Source: Variovorax sp. Root318D1 (GTDB lineage: Bacteria; Pseudomonadota; Gammaproteobacteria; Burkholderiales; Burkholderiaceae_C). From it: DNA of 64,000 nt. Under the pieces are notes generated by a model. It had not been told where the DNA came from, did not search any database, and worked only from the letters and a program-made list of their open reading frames with translations. The stretch spans positions 311,688-375,687 of the forward strand of contig NZ_LMCQ01000023.1 in the NCBI RefSeq assembly GCF_001424835.1, given 5' to 3'. Positions within the stretch are counted from its first letter, which is position 1. Every line of letters starts with the position of its first letter. Shown here piece after piece: positions 56,146-64,000 of the stretch. The position numbers and the translations under genes were made by a program.

Positions 56146-57393
56146 CTACGCGGCTTTTTTCTGCAGGCCGGCAGGCGCCGCCGCGTGGTTCGCGAAATGG
56201 TCCATTGCGGCCTGCACGCCGCTGCCCGCCAGCTTGATGCCCGTGAGCTTCATGCCCATTTCGACGCCCGCGACCATGGCCACCAGCGTCAGGTCGTTGC
56301 TGTCGCCCAGGTGGCCCATGCGGAACATGCGGCCCTTGAGCTTGCCAAGGCCCGTGCCCAGGGACAGGTCGAAGCGCTGGTGGATGAGCCGGCGCAACGC
56401 ATCGGCATCGACGCCTTCCGGCGTGATCACGCCGGTAAGCACGGGGGAATACACGGCCGGGTCGGCGCACTGGATCGGCAGGCCCCAGGCATTGACCGCC
56501 GCGCGCACGCCGGCCGCCCAGCGCTGGTGGCGCGCAAAGACGTTATCCAGGCCCTCGCCGAGCAGCATGTCGAGCGACTCCGACAGGCCGTAGAGCAGAT
56601 TGGTGTTGGGCGTGTACGGCCAGTAGCCGTCCTTGTTCATCTCCACGATCTCGTCCCAGGCCCAGAACGCGCGCGGCAGCTTCGCGCTCTTCGAGGCTTC
56701 GACTGCGCGCGGCGAGAGCGCGTTGAAGCTGATGCCGGGCGGCAGCATCAGGCCCTTCTGCGAACCGCTGATGGTGACGTCCACACCCCATTCGTCGTGC
56801 CTGAAATCGGCGCTCGCCAAACCCGAGATGCTGTCGACCATCAGCAGCGCAGGGTGGCCCGCCGCATCGATGGCCTTGCGCACCGAGGCGATGTCGGAGG
56901 TGACACCGGTGGAGGTTTCGTTGTGCACCACGCACACGGCCTTGATCTTCTTTTCGGTGTCTTTGCGGAGGCGCGCCTCGATGAGGTCGGCTTGCACGCC
57001 GCGGCGCCAGCTTGGCGCGGCCGGCAGTTGGTCATCCTTGCCCGACCACGCGAGGAACTCGGTCGAAAGGCCGAGGCGCGTGGCCATCTTCTGCCACAGC
57101 GATGCGAAATGGCCGGTCTCGTACATCAGCACGTGGTCACCCGGGCTCAGCGTGTTGGCGAGCGCGGCTTCCCATGCGCCGGTGCCGGAGGCGGGGTAGA
57201 TAACGACCGGATGCTTGGTCTTGAAGATCTGCTTGATGCCGCCGAGCACCTTGAGGCCCAGCGTGCCGAATTCAGGCCCGCGGTGGTCGATGGTCGGCAG
57301 GCTCATGGCGCGCAGGATGCGGTCGGGCACCGGGCTCGGGCCGGGAATCTGCAGGAAGTGGCGGCCGGTGGGATGGATGTCGAGTTGAAGCAT
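56146..57393 (-). CDS. Class V aminotransferase (serine/alanine-glyoxylate aminotransferase type)
   Basis: This 415-residue PLP enzyme has the N-terminal FLQIPGPSPVPDRILRAM, the aldimine region YPASGTGAWEAALAN, D187 (LLMVDSISGL) and the Schiff-base lysine K213 (SGSQKGLMLPPG). The sequence best fits serine-glyoxylate aminotransferases. These move the amino group between serine or alanine and glyoxylate, but 2-aminoethylphosphonate-type relatives exist. The ATG at 57393 (MLQLDIHPTG) is preceded by AAAGGA. It is followed by the Bug receptor and is divergent from a GntR regulator, with TGCATTCAA boxes in between. Confidence 0.92.
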   Translation of the reverse strand: MLQLDIHPTGRHFLQIPGPSPVPDRILRAMSLPTIDHRGPEFGTLGLKVLGGIKQIFKTKHPVVIYPASGTGAWEAALANTLSPGDHVLMYETGHFASLWQKMATRLGLSTEFLAWSGKDDQLPAAPSWRRGVQADLIEARLRKDTEKKIKAVCVVHNETSTGVTSDIASVRKAIDAAGHPALLMVDSISGLASADFRHDEWGVDVTISGSQKGLMLPPGISFNALSPRAVEASKSAKLPRAFWAWDEIVEMNKDGYWPYTPNTNLLYGLSESLDMLLGEGLDNVFARHQRWAAGVRAAVNAWGLPIQCADPAVYSPVLTGVITPEGVDADALRRLIHQRFDLSLGTGLGKLKGRMFRMGHLGDSNDLTLVAMVAGVEMGMKLTGIKLAGSGVQAAMDHFANHAAAPAGLQKKAA

Positions 57394-57417
57394 GGACTGT
57401 CCTTTCGCTTTCAGTTT

Positions 57418-57503
57418 TGCATTCAAAACTTAATTAAGCATGCTGGTTTACCCTCATTCATAGGGATTGTTGGTGCCGTTTTTTGCATTCAAAATGCATT
57501 CAA
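57418..57503. promoter_or_regulatory. Candidate GntR operator with three TGCATTCAA boxes
   Basis: TGCATTCAA occurs at 57418-57426, 57484-57492 and 57495-57503. The last two are 11 nt apart and build the palindrome TGCATT-caa-AATGCA (57484-57498). The first is 66 nt away and only 25 nt before the aminotransferase ATG. This is the layout expected for autoregulation plus control of the divergent unit. Confidence 0.7.
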
Positions 57504-57513
57504 GGAAAACAGC

Positions 57514-58209
57514 ATGACTGCAGAAATCATCGAAATCTCGCGCCTCGCGCTGCACGACCAAGTGGCTGCGCGCCTGCGCACGATGCTGGTCGAGGGGCAC
57601 ATTGCCCCGGGCGCCAAGCTCAACGAGCGCGAGCTGTGCCTTCAGTTGCGCGTGTCGCGCACGCCGCTGCGCGAGGCCATCAAGCTGTTGGCGGCCGAAG
57701 GGCTGGTCGACCTGCTGCCCAACCGCGGAGCGGTGGCCGTCAAGCTCACCGAGAACGACGTGGTCGACACTTTCGAGGTGCTGGCCATGCTCGAAGGCAT
57801 GTCAGGCGAACTGGCGGCCAAGCGCATCACCGACGAACAGCTGGCCGAGGTGCGCGCGATGCACTACGAAATGATGGCCTGCTTCACGCGGCGCGATCTC
57901 TCGGGCTACTACCGCCTCAACGCGCGCATCCACACCGCCATCAACGAGGCCGCCGGCAACCCGGTGCTGGCCAACACCTACCGCTCGATCAACGCGCGCG
58001 TGCAGTCGCTGCGTTTTCGCACCAACCAGGACGAGGCCAAGTGGAAGCATGCGGTCGAGGAGCACGAACAGATGATTCAGGCGCTGGCCGCACGCGACGC
58101 GCCGGCCATGCGCAGGGTGCTGGTTGCGCACCTGATCCGCAAGCGGGACACCGTGCTGGCGCTGCTGCGCGCCGGCGAAATCTATCCCCAAGCCCACGAG
58201 GCGAGCTGA
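57514..58209 (+). CDS. GntR family transcriptional regulator (FadR/FCD subfamily)
   Basis: This 231-residue regulator has a winged HTH (residues ~12-78: LHDQVAARLRTMLVEGHIAPGAKLNERELCLQLRVSRTPLREAIKLLAAEGLV) and an all-helical FCD effector domain with metal-ligand candidates (YYRLNARIHTAINEAAGNPVL; HEQMIQALAARD). The ATG at 57514 was chosen; the open frame extends far upstream antisense to the aminotransferase gene. It is followed after 13 nt by the FAD/Fe-S dehydrogenase gene, so it likely regulates both its own transcript and the divergent aminotransferase-Bug pair. Confidence 0.94.
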   Translation: MTAEIIEISRLALHDQVAARLRTMLVEGHIAPGAKLNERELCLQLRVSRTPLREAIKLLAAEGLVDLLPNRGAVAVKLTENDVVDTFEVLAMLEGMSGELAAKRITDEQLAEVRAMHYEMMACFTRRDLSGYYRLNARIHTAINEAAGNPVLANTYRSINARVQSLRFRTNQDEAKWKHAVEEHEQMIQALAARDAPAMRRVLVAHLIRKRDTVLALLRAGEIYPQAHEAS

Positions 58210-58222
58210 GCCCCCACACACC

Positions 58223-61200
58223 ATGCGCGTCGATCCCGCCAGCCACATCCAGCCCGCCGGAACCGTTCTTCCGCCCAACGACACCTGCGAGGCGCTGGCG
58301 CGGCGGCTGCGCGCGGAAACGCAAGGCGAGGTGCTGTTCGACGACGGCTCGCGCGGCCGCTATGCCACCGATGCGTCGATCTACCAGATCACGCCGGTGG
58401 GCGCCTTCGTGCCGACCAACGACAGCGACATTGCCACCGCCATCGACATTGCGCGCGACCTGAAGGTGCCGGTGCTCGCGCGCGGCGGCGGCACCAGCCA
58501 GTGCGGCCAGACCACGGGCGCCGCCCTGGTGATCGACAACAGCAAGCATTTCCGCCGCGTGCTCGACGTGAATGTGGAAGAGGGCACCGCCACCGTCGAG
58601 CCCGGCCTGGTGCTCGACCACCTCAACGCGCAACTCAGGCCACACGGCCTCTGGTTTCCGGTCGACGTGTCGACCAGCGCGCAGGCCACGCTGGGCGGCA
58701 TGGCGGGCAACAACTCCTGCGGCTCGCGCTCCATCGCCTACGGCAACATGGTGCACAACGTGCTGGGCGCGAGCGCATGGCTCTCGAGTGGCGAACTGGT
58801 GAACTTTGGTCCCGAGGCCACGCTTAATGCTCGCGCGGCCGGCATCGCGAAGTTCGTGCACGGGCTCGCGCTGGAGCACCGCGAGCAGATCCACGCCACC
58901 TGGCCCAAGGTGCTGCGCCGCGTGGCCGGCTACAACCTCGACATCTTCGACAACCAGAATGAGCGCCCCTATACCGCCGACGGCAGCGTGAACCTTGCGC
59001 ACCTGCTGGTCGGGGCCGAAGGCACGCTGGCCTACACCCGGAGCCTCACGCTCAAGCTCGCTCCGCTGCCGCGCGCCAAGGTGCTGGGCATCGTGAACTT
59101 TCCAACCTTCCATTCGGCCATGGACGCGGCGCAGCACATCGTGAAGCTCGGCCCCACGGCGGTGGAACTGGTCGACCGCACGATGATCGAGCTGAGCCTT
59201 GCCAATCCGGCCTTCAAGCCGACGGTGGAAACGGCGTTGATCGACAAGCCGGCGGCCATACTGCTGGTCGAGTTTGCCGGCGCCGACAAGGCCGCGCTGC
59301 TGCCGCGCCTCAAGCAGCTGGTCGAGCTGATGGGCGATCTCGGCCTGCCCGGCAGCGTGGTCGAAATGCCCGACGACGCGCGCCAGAAGAACCTTTGGGA
59401 GGTCCGCAAGGCCGGCCTCAACATCATGATGAGCCTGAAGGGCGACGGCAAGCCGGTGAGCTTCATCGAGGACTGCGCCGTGCCGCTCGAGCACCTGGCC
59501 GAGTACACCGATGCGCTGACCGAAGTGTTTGCGAAGTACGGCAGCCGCGGCACCTGGTATGCGCATGCCTCGGTCGGCACGCTGCATGTGCGGCCGATTC
59601 TCGACATGCGCGCGGACGGCGGCACCAAGATGCGCGCCATTGCGGAAGAGGCCGCCGCGCTGGTGCGCAAGTACAAGGGCGCCTTCAGCGGCGAGCATGG
59701 CGACGGCCTGTGCCGCGGCGAATGGATCGAGTGGCAGTTCGGCCCGGCCATCAACCAGGCCTTTCGCGCCATCAAGCAGAAGCTCGATCCGGCCAACCTG
59801 TTCAACCCCGGCAAGATCGTCGACACGCCGCGCATGGACGACGCTTCGCTGTTCCGCTTTGCACCGCCCACGGCCCCCAAGCCCTACCGTCGCATCGAGC
59901 TCAAGCCCGTACTCGATTGGTCGACCTGGAACGTCAATGCCGACCCCGTCACGGAGCAGACCACCGCCCCGGGCACAGGTGGCGACAGCACCGGCGGCCT
60001 GGCCAAGGCCGTGGAGATGTGCAACAACAATGGCCACTGCCGCAAGTTCGACGCCGGCACCATGTGCCCGAGCTACCGCGTGACGCGGGACGAGCAGCAC
60101 CTGACGCGCGGGCGCGCCAACACGCTGCGGCTCGCGCTCTCGGGCCAGCTCGGCGCCGATGCCTTTACCAGCGAAGCGATGCACGAAACCATGGACCTGT
60201 GCGTCGGCTGCAAGGGCTGCAAGCGCGACTGCCCGACCGGCGTCGACATGGCGAAGATGAAGATCGAGTTTCTCGACCACTACAAGAAGCGCCACGGCCA
60301 TACGCTCAAGGACAAGCTGGTGGCCTACATGCCCGACTATGCACACCGTGCGAGCCGCGTGTCGTGGCTCATGAACCTGCGCAACACCGTGCCGGGCGCA
60401 GCCTGGCTGGGCGAAAAGCTGCTTGGTTTTTCGGCGCGCAGGTCGCTGCCCGAATGGCGCTCGGACACCTTCTGGCGTACCAAGGCCGACATGCATGGCA
60501 TGTTCGCAAGTCGCGAGGGGGTGCTGTCGGTGCAGGCCAGCGGCGGCAAGGCCGCGGTGCTTTTCGTCGACACCTTCAACGGCACCTTCGAAAGCGAGAA
60601 CGCGCTGGCGGCGGCCCGCGTGCTCAAGGCCGCGGGCTACACGCTGCACACGGTCGAGAAGAGCGGAGGCCACCACTGCTGCGGCCGCACCTTCCTGGCC
60701 AGCGGCATGGTGAGCGAAGCCAAGCGCCGCGCCGAAGCACTGATCGATGCGCTCAGGCCCCTCGCCGAGGCCGGCGTTCCCATCGTCGGCCTCGAGCCCT
60801 CGTGCCTGCTCACGCTGCGCGACGAGACCCTGGTGATGGGCTTCGGCAAGAAGGCCGAGACGGTAGCCAAACAGGCCCTGCTGTTCGAGGAGTTCATTGC
60901 ACGCGAGATGAAAGCCGGCCGCTTCAAGCTCGCGCTCACGCCCGCCACCGCGCCGATCCTGCTGCACGGCCATTGCCACCAGAAAGCCTTCGGCGCCGTC
61001 AGCCCGGTGCTGGACGTGCTGCGGCTCATTCCGGGTGCCGAGCCCGAGCTGATCGAAAGCTCTTGCTGCGGCATGGCGGGCAGCTTTGGCTACGAGGCGC
61101 GCCACATCGACGTCTCGATGCAGATGGCCGAGGCGAGCCTGCTGCCGGCGATCCGCGCCAGGCCCGATGCCGTCGTGGTGGCCGACGGCACCAGCTGCCG

Positions 61201-61300
61201 CCACCAGATCGGCGACGGCGCGCAGCGCGAGGCGGTGCACGTGGCCGTGCTGCTCGAACGCCACCTGGTGTCGCCAACCCTGCCGGCCGAAAAGATTTAG
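58223..61300 (+). CDS. ydiJ: FAD-binding and Fe-S oxidoreductase, D-2-hydroxyglutarate/D-lactate dehydrogenase type (YdiJ-like fusion)
   Basis: This 1025-residue fusion of a GlcD-like FAD domain and a GlcF-like Fe-S domain matches E. coli YdiJ (about 1018 residues, D-2-hydroxyglutarate dehydrogenase). The FAD part has VLARGGGTSQCGQTTGAALVID, TLGGMAGNNSCGSRS and HLLVGAEGTLAYTRSLTLKL, then GEHGDGLCRGEW. The Fe-S part has CNNNGHCRKFDAGTMCPSY and CVGCKGCKRDCPTG, and later GGHHCCGRTFLASGM, HGHCHQKAF and SSCCGMAGSFGYE (CCG-type heterodisulfide reductase-like motifs). It oxidises a D-2-hydroxyacid and passes electrons to the chain. It is co-transcribed with the GntR gene. Confidence 0.92.
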   Translation: MRVDPASHIQPAGTVLPPNDTCEALARRLRAETQGEVLFDDGSRGRYATDASIYQITPVGAFVPTNDSDIATAIDIARDLKVPVLARGGGTSQCGQTTGAALVIDNSKHFRRVLDVNVEEGTATVEPGLVLDHLNAQLRPHGLWFPVDVSTSAQATLGGMAGNNSCGSRSIAYGNMVHNVLGASAWLSSGELVNFGPEATLNARAAGIAKFVHGLALEHREQIHATWPKVLRRVAGYNLDIFDNQNERPYTADGSVNLAHLLVGAEGTLAYTRSLTLKLAPLPRAKVLGIVNFPTFHSAMDAAQHIVKLGPTAVELVDRTMIELSLANPAFKPTVETALIDKPAAILLVEFAGADKAALLPRLKQLVELMGDLGLPGSVVEMPDDARQKNLWEVRKAGLNIMMSLKGDGKPVSFIEDCAVPLEHLAEYTDALTEVFAKYGSRGTWYAHASVGTLHVRPILDMRADGGTKMRAIAEEAAALVRKYKGAFSGEHGDGLCRGEWIEWQFGPAINQAFRAIKQKLDPANLFNPGKIVDTPRMDDASLFRFAPPTAPKPYRRIELKPVLDWSTWNVNADPVTEQTTAPGTGGDSTGGLAKAVEMCNNNGHCRKFDAGTMCPSYRVTRDEQHLTRGRANTLRLALSGQLGADAFTSEAMHETMDLCVGCKGCKRDCPTGVDMAKMKIEFLDHYKKRHGHTLKDKLVAYMPDYAHRASRVSWLMNLRNTVPGAAWLGEKLLGFSARRSLPEWRSDTFWRTKADMHGMFASREGVLSVQASGGKAAVLFVDTFNGTFESENALAAARVLKAAGYTLHTVEKSGGHHCCGRTFLASGMVSEAKRRAEALIDALRPLAEAGVPIVGLEPSCLLTLRDETLVMGFGKKAETVAKQALLFEEFIAREMKAGRFKLALTPATAPILLHGHCHQKAFGAVSPVLDVLRLIPGAEPELIESSCCGMAGSFGYEARHIDVSMQMAEASLLPAIRARPDAVVVADGTSCRHQIGDGAQREAVHVAVLLERHLVSPTLPAEKI

Positions 61301-61321
61301 CGGCTGGCACACAATGGCGCG

Positions 61322-61879
61322 ATGAATGCAGCAACCACGGAGAAATCCGGCTTCGCGTTGTTCGACACCGCAATAGGCACCTGCGCCTTGGCCTGGGGTC
61401 CGCGCGGGCTCATCGGCGTGCAACTGCCCGAGGACAACGGCGAGGCCGCCACGCGCGCCCGCATGCGGCGCCGCTTCGCAGACCTGCCCGAGTCGGCGCC
61501 GCCCGAGAGCGCACGGCAGGCGATCGCGGCCATCCAGGGCCTGCTGAACGGCGCGTCCGACAACCTGAATCACATCGTGCTCGACATGAGCCGCGTGTCG
61601 GAATTCAACCAGCGCATCTATGCGATTGCACGACGCATTCCGCCCGGCCAGACGCGCACCTATGGCGACATCGCGGCCGAGCTCGGCGACAAAGGCTTGT
61701 CGCGCGCGGTGGGCCAGGCCATGGGCCACAACCCCTTCGCGCCTGTGGTGCCATGCCACCGCGTGCTGGCCGCGGGCAACAAGCCCGGCGGCTTTTCGGC
61801 CGGCGGCGGCGCGCTGACGAAACTGCGCATGCTCGACATCGAAGGCGCCCGGCCGAACGGGATGGCTTCGCTTTTCTAA
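61322..61879 (+). CDS. ogt: Methylated-DNA-protein-cysteine methyltransferase
   Basis: This 185-residue suicide DNA repair protein transfers methyl groups from O6-methylguanine (and O4-methylthymine) to its own cysteine. The acceptor is C145 in PVVPCHRVLA. The upstream helix-turn-helix includes RRIPPGQTRTYGDIAAELGDKGLSRAVGQAMGHNP, and a glycine-rich GGFSAGGGALTKLRMLDIEG follows. There is no Ada N-terminal domain, so it is the stand-alone Ogt/AGT type. It starts 21 nt after the dehydrogenase gene and 7 nt before the PPOX gene. Confidence 0.95.
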   Translation: MNAATTEKSGFALFDTAIGTCALAWGPRGLIGVQLPEDNGEAATRARMRRRFADLPESAPPESARQAIAAIQGLLNGASDNLNHIVLDMSRVSEFNQRIYAIARRIPPGQTRTYGDIAAELGDKGLSRAVGQAMGHNPFAPVVPCHRVLAAGNKPGGFSAGGGALTKLRMLDIEGARPNGMASLF

Positions 61880-61886
61880 AGGAACC

Positions 61887-62513
61887 ATGAGCTGTCCCAT
61901 GACCCATGCCATCGAAACCATCGATCAACTCGAAGCGCTGTTCGGCCAGGCCGGCGAAGCCTCGCTCAAGAAAGAGGTGCCTTACCTGCACCCGAGCTAC
62001 CAGGCGTTGATTGCCGCCTCGCCGTTTGCAGTGCTTGCCACCACCGGCCCTGGCGGGCTCGACGCGTCGCCGCGCGGCGATCCGCCCGGGTTCGTGGCGG
62101 TGCAGGACGAGAAGACACTGCTGCTGCCAGAGCGCCGCGGCAACAACCGCATCGACAGCTTGCGCAACATCGTGGCCGATCCGCGCGTGGCGCTGCTGTT
62201 CCTGATTCCCGGCGTGGGCGAGACCTTGCGCGTGAACGGAACCGCGCGCATCACGGTCGCGCCCGAACTGCTGGCGCGCTTCGCGGTCGACGGCAAGCCG
62301 CCGCAGTGCGTGATCGAAATCCGCGTCGAGACCGTTTACTTCCAGTGCGCCCGCGCGATCCAGCGCTCGCAGCTCTGGGCGCCGCTGCCCGTGGATGCGC
62401 GGCGCGAAGTGCCCACGGCCGGCGCCATCCTGTCGGCGCTGACCGATGCCGCCTTCGACGGCGCAGCCTACGACCGCGAGTTGCCGGCGCGGCAGCGCGC
62501 TACCTTGTATTGA
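61887..62513 (+). CDS. Pyridoxamine 5'-phosphate oxidase-fold FMN protein (MSMEG_1061-like)
   Basis: This 208-residue protein has the split-barrel FMN fold. Characteristic text is FAVLATTGPGGLDASPRGDPPGFVAV, LLLPERRGNNRIDSLRNIV, VALLFLIPGVGETLRVNG and QCARAIQRSQLW. This subgroup (IETIDQLEALFG start) is common next to DNA-repair or MFS genes. It probably acts as an FMN-dependent oxidoreductase rather than making pyridoxal phosphate. AAAGGA precedes the ATG; the ATG at 61899 is an alternative. It ends 14 nt inside the convergent membrane-protein gene. Confidence 0.88.
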   Translation: MSCPMTHAIETIDQLEALFGQAGEASLKKEVPYLHPSYQALIAASPFAVLATTGPGGLDASPRGDPPGFVAVQDEKTLLLPERRGNNRIDSLRNIVADPRVALLFLIPGVGETLRVNGTARITVAPELLARFAVDGKPPQCVIEIRVETVYFQCARAIQRSQLWAPLPVDARREVPTAGAILSALTDAAFDGAAYDRELPARQRATLY

Positions 62514-62946
62514 AGGCGGCGGGCTTGATTTGCAGCGCCAACTGCCACACCGTCGCCGACAAAAGGAGCGCGGCGGCAACCACCTCGGCAAGGATCGTGA
62601 AGTTGGCGGTGCGGGTATGCCACTCGAAGGGCGCAAGCGCATAGTGGCCTAGCCCATCGAAGCCGAGCAAGGCGTACGCGGCGACAACGAAGAGCCCCGT
62701 GGCGACCCATTGCTTCCGGATGAGCAGGAAGCCAAGCACACCCACCGACGTGATCGCCGCCCAGGCCAGGTAGATCCCTGCAGTGGTGAGTGAGGCCGGC
62801 AGGTTCGGATACTCGCAAATGAACTCCGCGTTGTGGCTGAAGTGTCCAAGGCTGGTCATGAAGTAGGCCACGGCCAGGGCGATGAACAGCCTTGGAAGGC
62901 CGCCGAGTTGGTGGACAGGCCGCAAGGTCTTGGTTCCGAATTTCAT
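62500..62946 (-). CDS. Four-helix membrane protein, function unknown
   Basis: This 148-residue protein has four predicted helices: LFIALAVAYFMTSLGHF, AGIYLAWAAITSVGVLGFLLI, GLFVVAAYALLGFDGLGHYAL and FTILAEVVAAALLLSATVW. His and aromatic residues stand at the membrane edges (GHFSHNAEF; FDGLGHYALAPFEWH). Their spacing recalls small haem- or metal-linked membrane proteins, but I cannot name a family. The start at 62946 (MKFGTKTLRPV) is preferred to a much longer open frame. It overlaps the PPOX gene 3' end by 14 nt. Confidence 0.7.
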   Translation of the reverse strand: MKFGTKTLRPVHQLGGLPRLFIALAVAYFMTSLGHFSHNAEFICEYPNLPASLTTAGIYLAWAAITSVGVLGFLLIRKQWVATGLFVVAAYALLGFDGLGHYALAPFEWHTRTANFTILAEVVAAALLLSATVWQLALQIKPAAFNTR

Positions 62947-63193
62947 GGTGCTTGGGAATGGTTTCGGGCGAGGGCCATGGGGGCGCTGCTCGTGGAAGCG
63001 GTAGTTGTGATTCGTTGTGTCGGACTGTCTGCGACAGGCGATAGCGTAGCGGGCGTATGCATGCTTGCGATCTCCGGCGGCGTCCCTGCGAAAGGCGTGA
63101 ATACCAAGGTCGTACTCTTTGTCCAGAATTAGCAACCGCCGCCTGGCGACCCCACGCCTGCACCGGGTGCCACCCTTCGCGACAATCGGTTCA
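62947..63193. other. Intergenic region between the membrane protein and MFS genes
   Basis: This 247-nt divergent gap should carry both promoters. Frames here are short and antisense-like, with no recognisable protein. The only symmetry I note is TGTCG...CGACA near 63021-63039. No other feature is supported. Confidence 0.4.
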
Positions 63194-64000
63194 ATGCGTT
63201 CTTTTCCGTTCTTCAAGGGGGCCCTGTTGCCGGGCGCCGAGGCTCCGGCGTCCGAAGGCACCACTGCGATGCAGCCCGTCGACGGGCTCGAGCCGGCTGC
63301 GCGCCACCGTGCGATGCTGGTCATCATCCTGGGCATCATGGTGGCCGTGCTCGATGGCACCATCGTGAACCTGGCGCTGCCGGGCATTGCGCGCGAACTG
63401 CAGGCCAGTCCGTCGCATGCGATCTGGGTGGTCAACGCCTACCAGATCGCCACCCTGGTGATGCTGCTGCCGCTGGCGTCTCTGGGCGACCTCGTCGGCT
63501 ACCGGCGCGTCTACCTGGTGGGCATGGCGGTGTTCACTGTGTCGTCGGTCGGCGCCACTTTTGCCGATTCGCTCGGCACCCTGATCGTCGCGCGCACCTT
63601 CCAGGGCCTGGGTGCGGCGGGCATCATGAGCGTGAATGCGGCGCTGGTGCGGCTGACCTTCCCCTCGGCGCTGCTGGGGCGCGGCATGGCGATCAACTCG
63701 ATGGTGGTGGCCACGTCGTCGGTAGCGGGGCCGTCGGTGGCTGCAGCCATCCTCTCGGTGGCTTCGTGGCCGTGGCTTTTCGCGATCAACGTGCCGCTCG
63801 GGTTGCTCGTCTTCACGCTGGGCATGAAGGCGCTGCCGTTCAACCGCGTGCCGCCGGCAGCAGGGCTGCGCTTCTCGCCGCTCGACGTGGCGCTGAACGT
63901 GCTGATGTTCTCGCTGGTGTTCCTGGGCGTCGACCGGCTCGGCGTTCGCGAGGGCGGGGCGCCATCGTCGTCCGCGTGGGCGATCCTGCTGGCCGGCGTG
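63194..64000 (+). CDS. MFS transporter, DHA2 (EmrB/QacA-like), 3' end outside window
   Basis: The first 269 codons of a drug-exporter-type major facilitator are visible, open to the window edge. A polar start (MRSFPFFKGALLPGAEAPAS) precedes helix 1, which contains the DHA2 motif MVAVLDGTIVNLALPGIAREL. Next come WVVNAYQIATLVMLLPLASLGDLVGYRRVYL (helix 2 and the loop 2-3 motif), RTFQGLGAAGIMSVNAALVRLTFP, and SVAGPSVAAAILSVASWPWLFAINVPLG (motif C region). The 14-helix DHA2 group exports drugs or metabolites with protons. The substrate is not predictable here. Confidence 0.9.
   Translation, partial: MRSFPFFKGALLPGAEAPASEGTTAMQPVDGLEPAARHRAMLVIILGIMVAVLDGTIVNLALPGIARELQASPSHAIWVVNAYQIATLVMLLPLASLGDLVGYRRVYLVGMAVFTVSSVGATFADSLGTLIVARTFQGLGAAGIMSVNAALVRLTFPSALLGRGMAINSMVVATSSVAGPSVAAAILSVASWPWLFAINVPLGLLVFTLGMKALPFNRVPPAAGLRFSPLDVALNVLMFSLVFLGVDRLGVREGGAPSSSAWAILLAGV

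Noticed and set aside
57989..61921. A 1310-codon open frame antisense to the FAD/Fe-S dehydrogenase
   Set aside because: Same explanation; the plus-strand product has all expected cofactor motifs.
62833..63132. A 99-codon frame near the membrane-protein start
   Set aside because: It is partly antisense to the membrane-protein gene, has no RBS and no recognisable content.

Overview
The window looks like a chromosomal segment of a high-GC betaproteobacterium of the Comamonadaceae, most likely Variovorax or a close relative. The case rests on gene order (smc-zipA-ligA; yciB-bolA-parvulin), the density of periplasmic receptors (Bug-type, several ABC types), LysR/GntR/AraC regulators and acyl-CoA enzymes, and the strong G/C third-position bias, which fills the antisense strand with long spurious frames. 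Species is inferred, not proven. I see no tRNA, rRNA, CRISPR array, transposase, integrase or phage gene. This is core and lifestyle chromosome rather than a mobile island.

Layout. 1-7 kb: chromosome and cell-division genes (3' part of smc, zipA, ligA), a small lipoprotein, peptide deformylase and a DoxX protein. 7.6-10.7 kb: a general L-amino-acid ABC transporter (aapJQM) without its ATPase gene. 10.8-16.4 kb, minus strand: a PPC-domain protein, phosphoglucomutase, the PII uridylyltransferase glnD and methionine aminopeptidase. 16.5-20.6 kb: purL. 20.6-25.5 kb, minus strand: parvulin PPIase, bolA, yciB, msrB, selO and an AraC-type regulator. 25.8-34.1 kb: an acyl-CoA ligase, two tandem paralogous branched-chain-type receptors, then livHMGF. 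34.3-49.0 kb: a long plus-strand lipid run with a FadB-like bifunctional enzyme, an M20 amidohydrolase resembling PM20D1, a thiolase, an acyl-CoA dehydrogenase, a DUF2252 protein, two SDRs, a hotdog thioesterase, an MDR reductase, an AidB homologue and a GST. 49-54 kb: two LysR-divergent units (azoreductase; aldo-keto reductase plus MFS exporter). 54-61.3 kb: a hydratase, a Bug receptor with a class V aminotransferase, and a divergent GntR regulator with a FAD/Fe-S D-2-hydroxyacid dehydrogenase. 61.3-64 kb: ogt, a PPOX-fold protein, a membrane protein and the start of a DHA2-type exporter cut by the window edge.

How it fits together. The 25.8-49 kb stretch reads as uptake and degradation of acyl compounds: activation (ligase), dehydrogenation, hydration and second oxidation, thiolysis, plus side enzymes. 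The placement of the PM20D1-like hydrolase between the FadB- and FadA-like genes suggests N-acyl amino acids as one fatty-acid source (inference). The 55-61 kb unit looks like a GntR-controlled pathway for a small carboxylate or hydroxyacid.

Most unusual signals: (1) a paired, inverted, nested palindromic element at 54884-55084 in which two copies share a core but have different, internally complementary ends; (2) one REP-like palindrome family read in frame, in opposite orientations, inside purL and an acyl-CoA dehydrogenase; (3) a LivG/LivF pair whose non-canonical residues fall on the same composite ATP site; (4) an 82-nt leader with fixed motif spacing shared by the two paralogous receptor genes; (5) three TGCATTCAA boxes between the aminotransferase and its GntR regulator, with a further copy at the azoR promoter.
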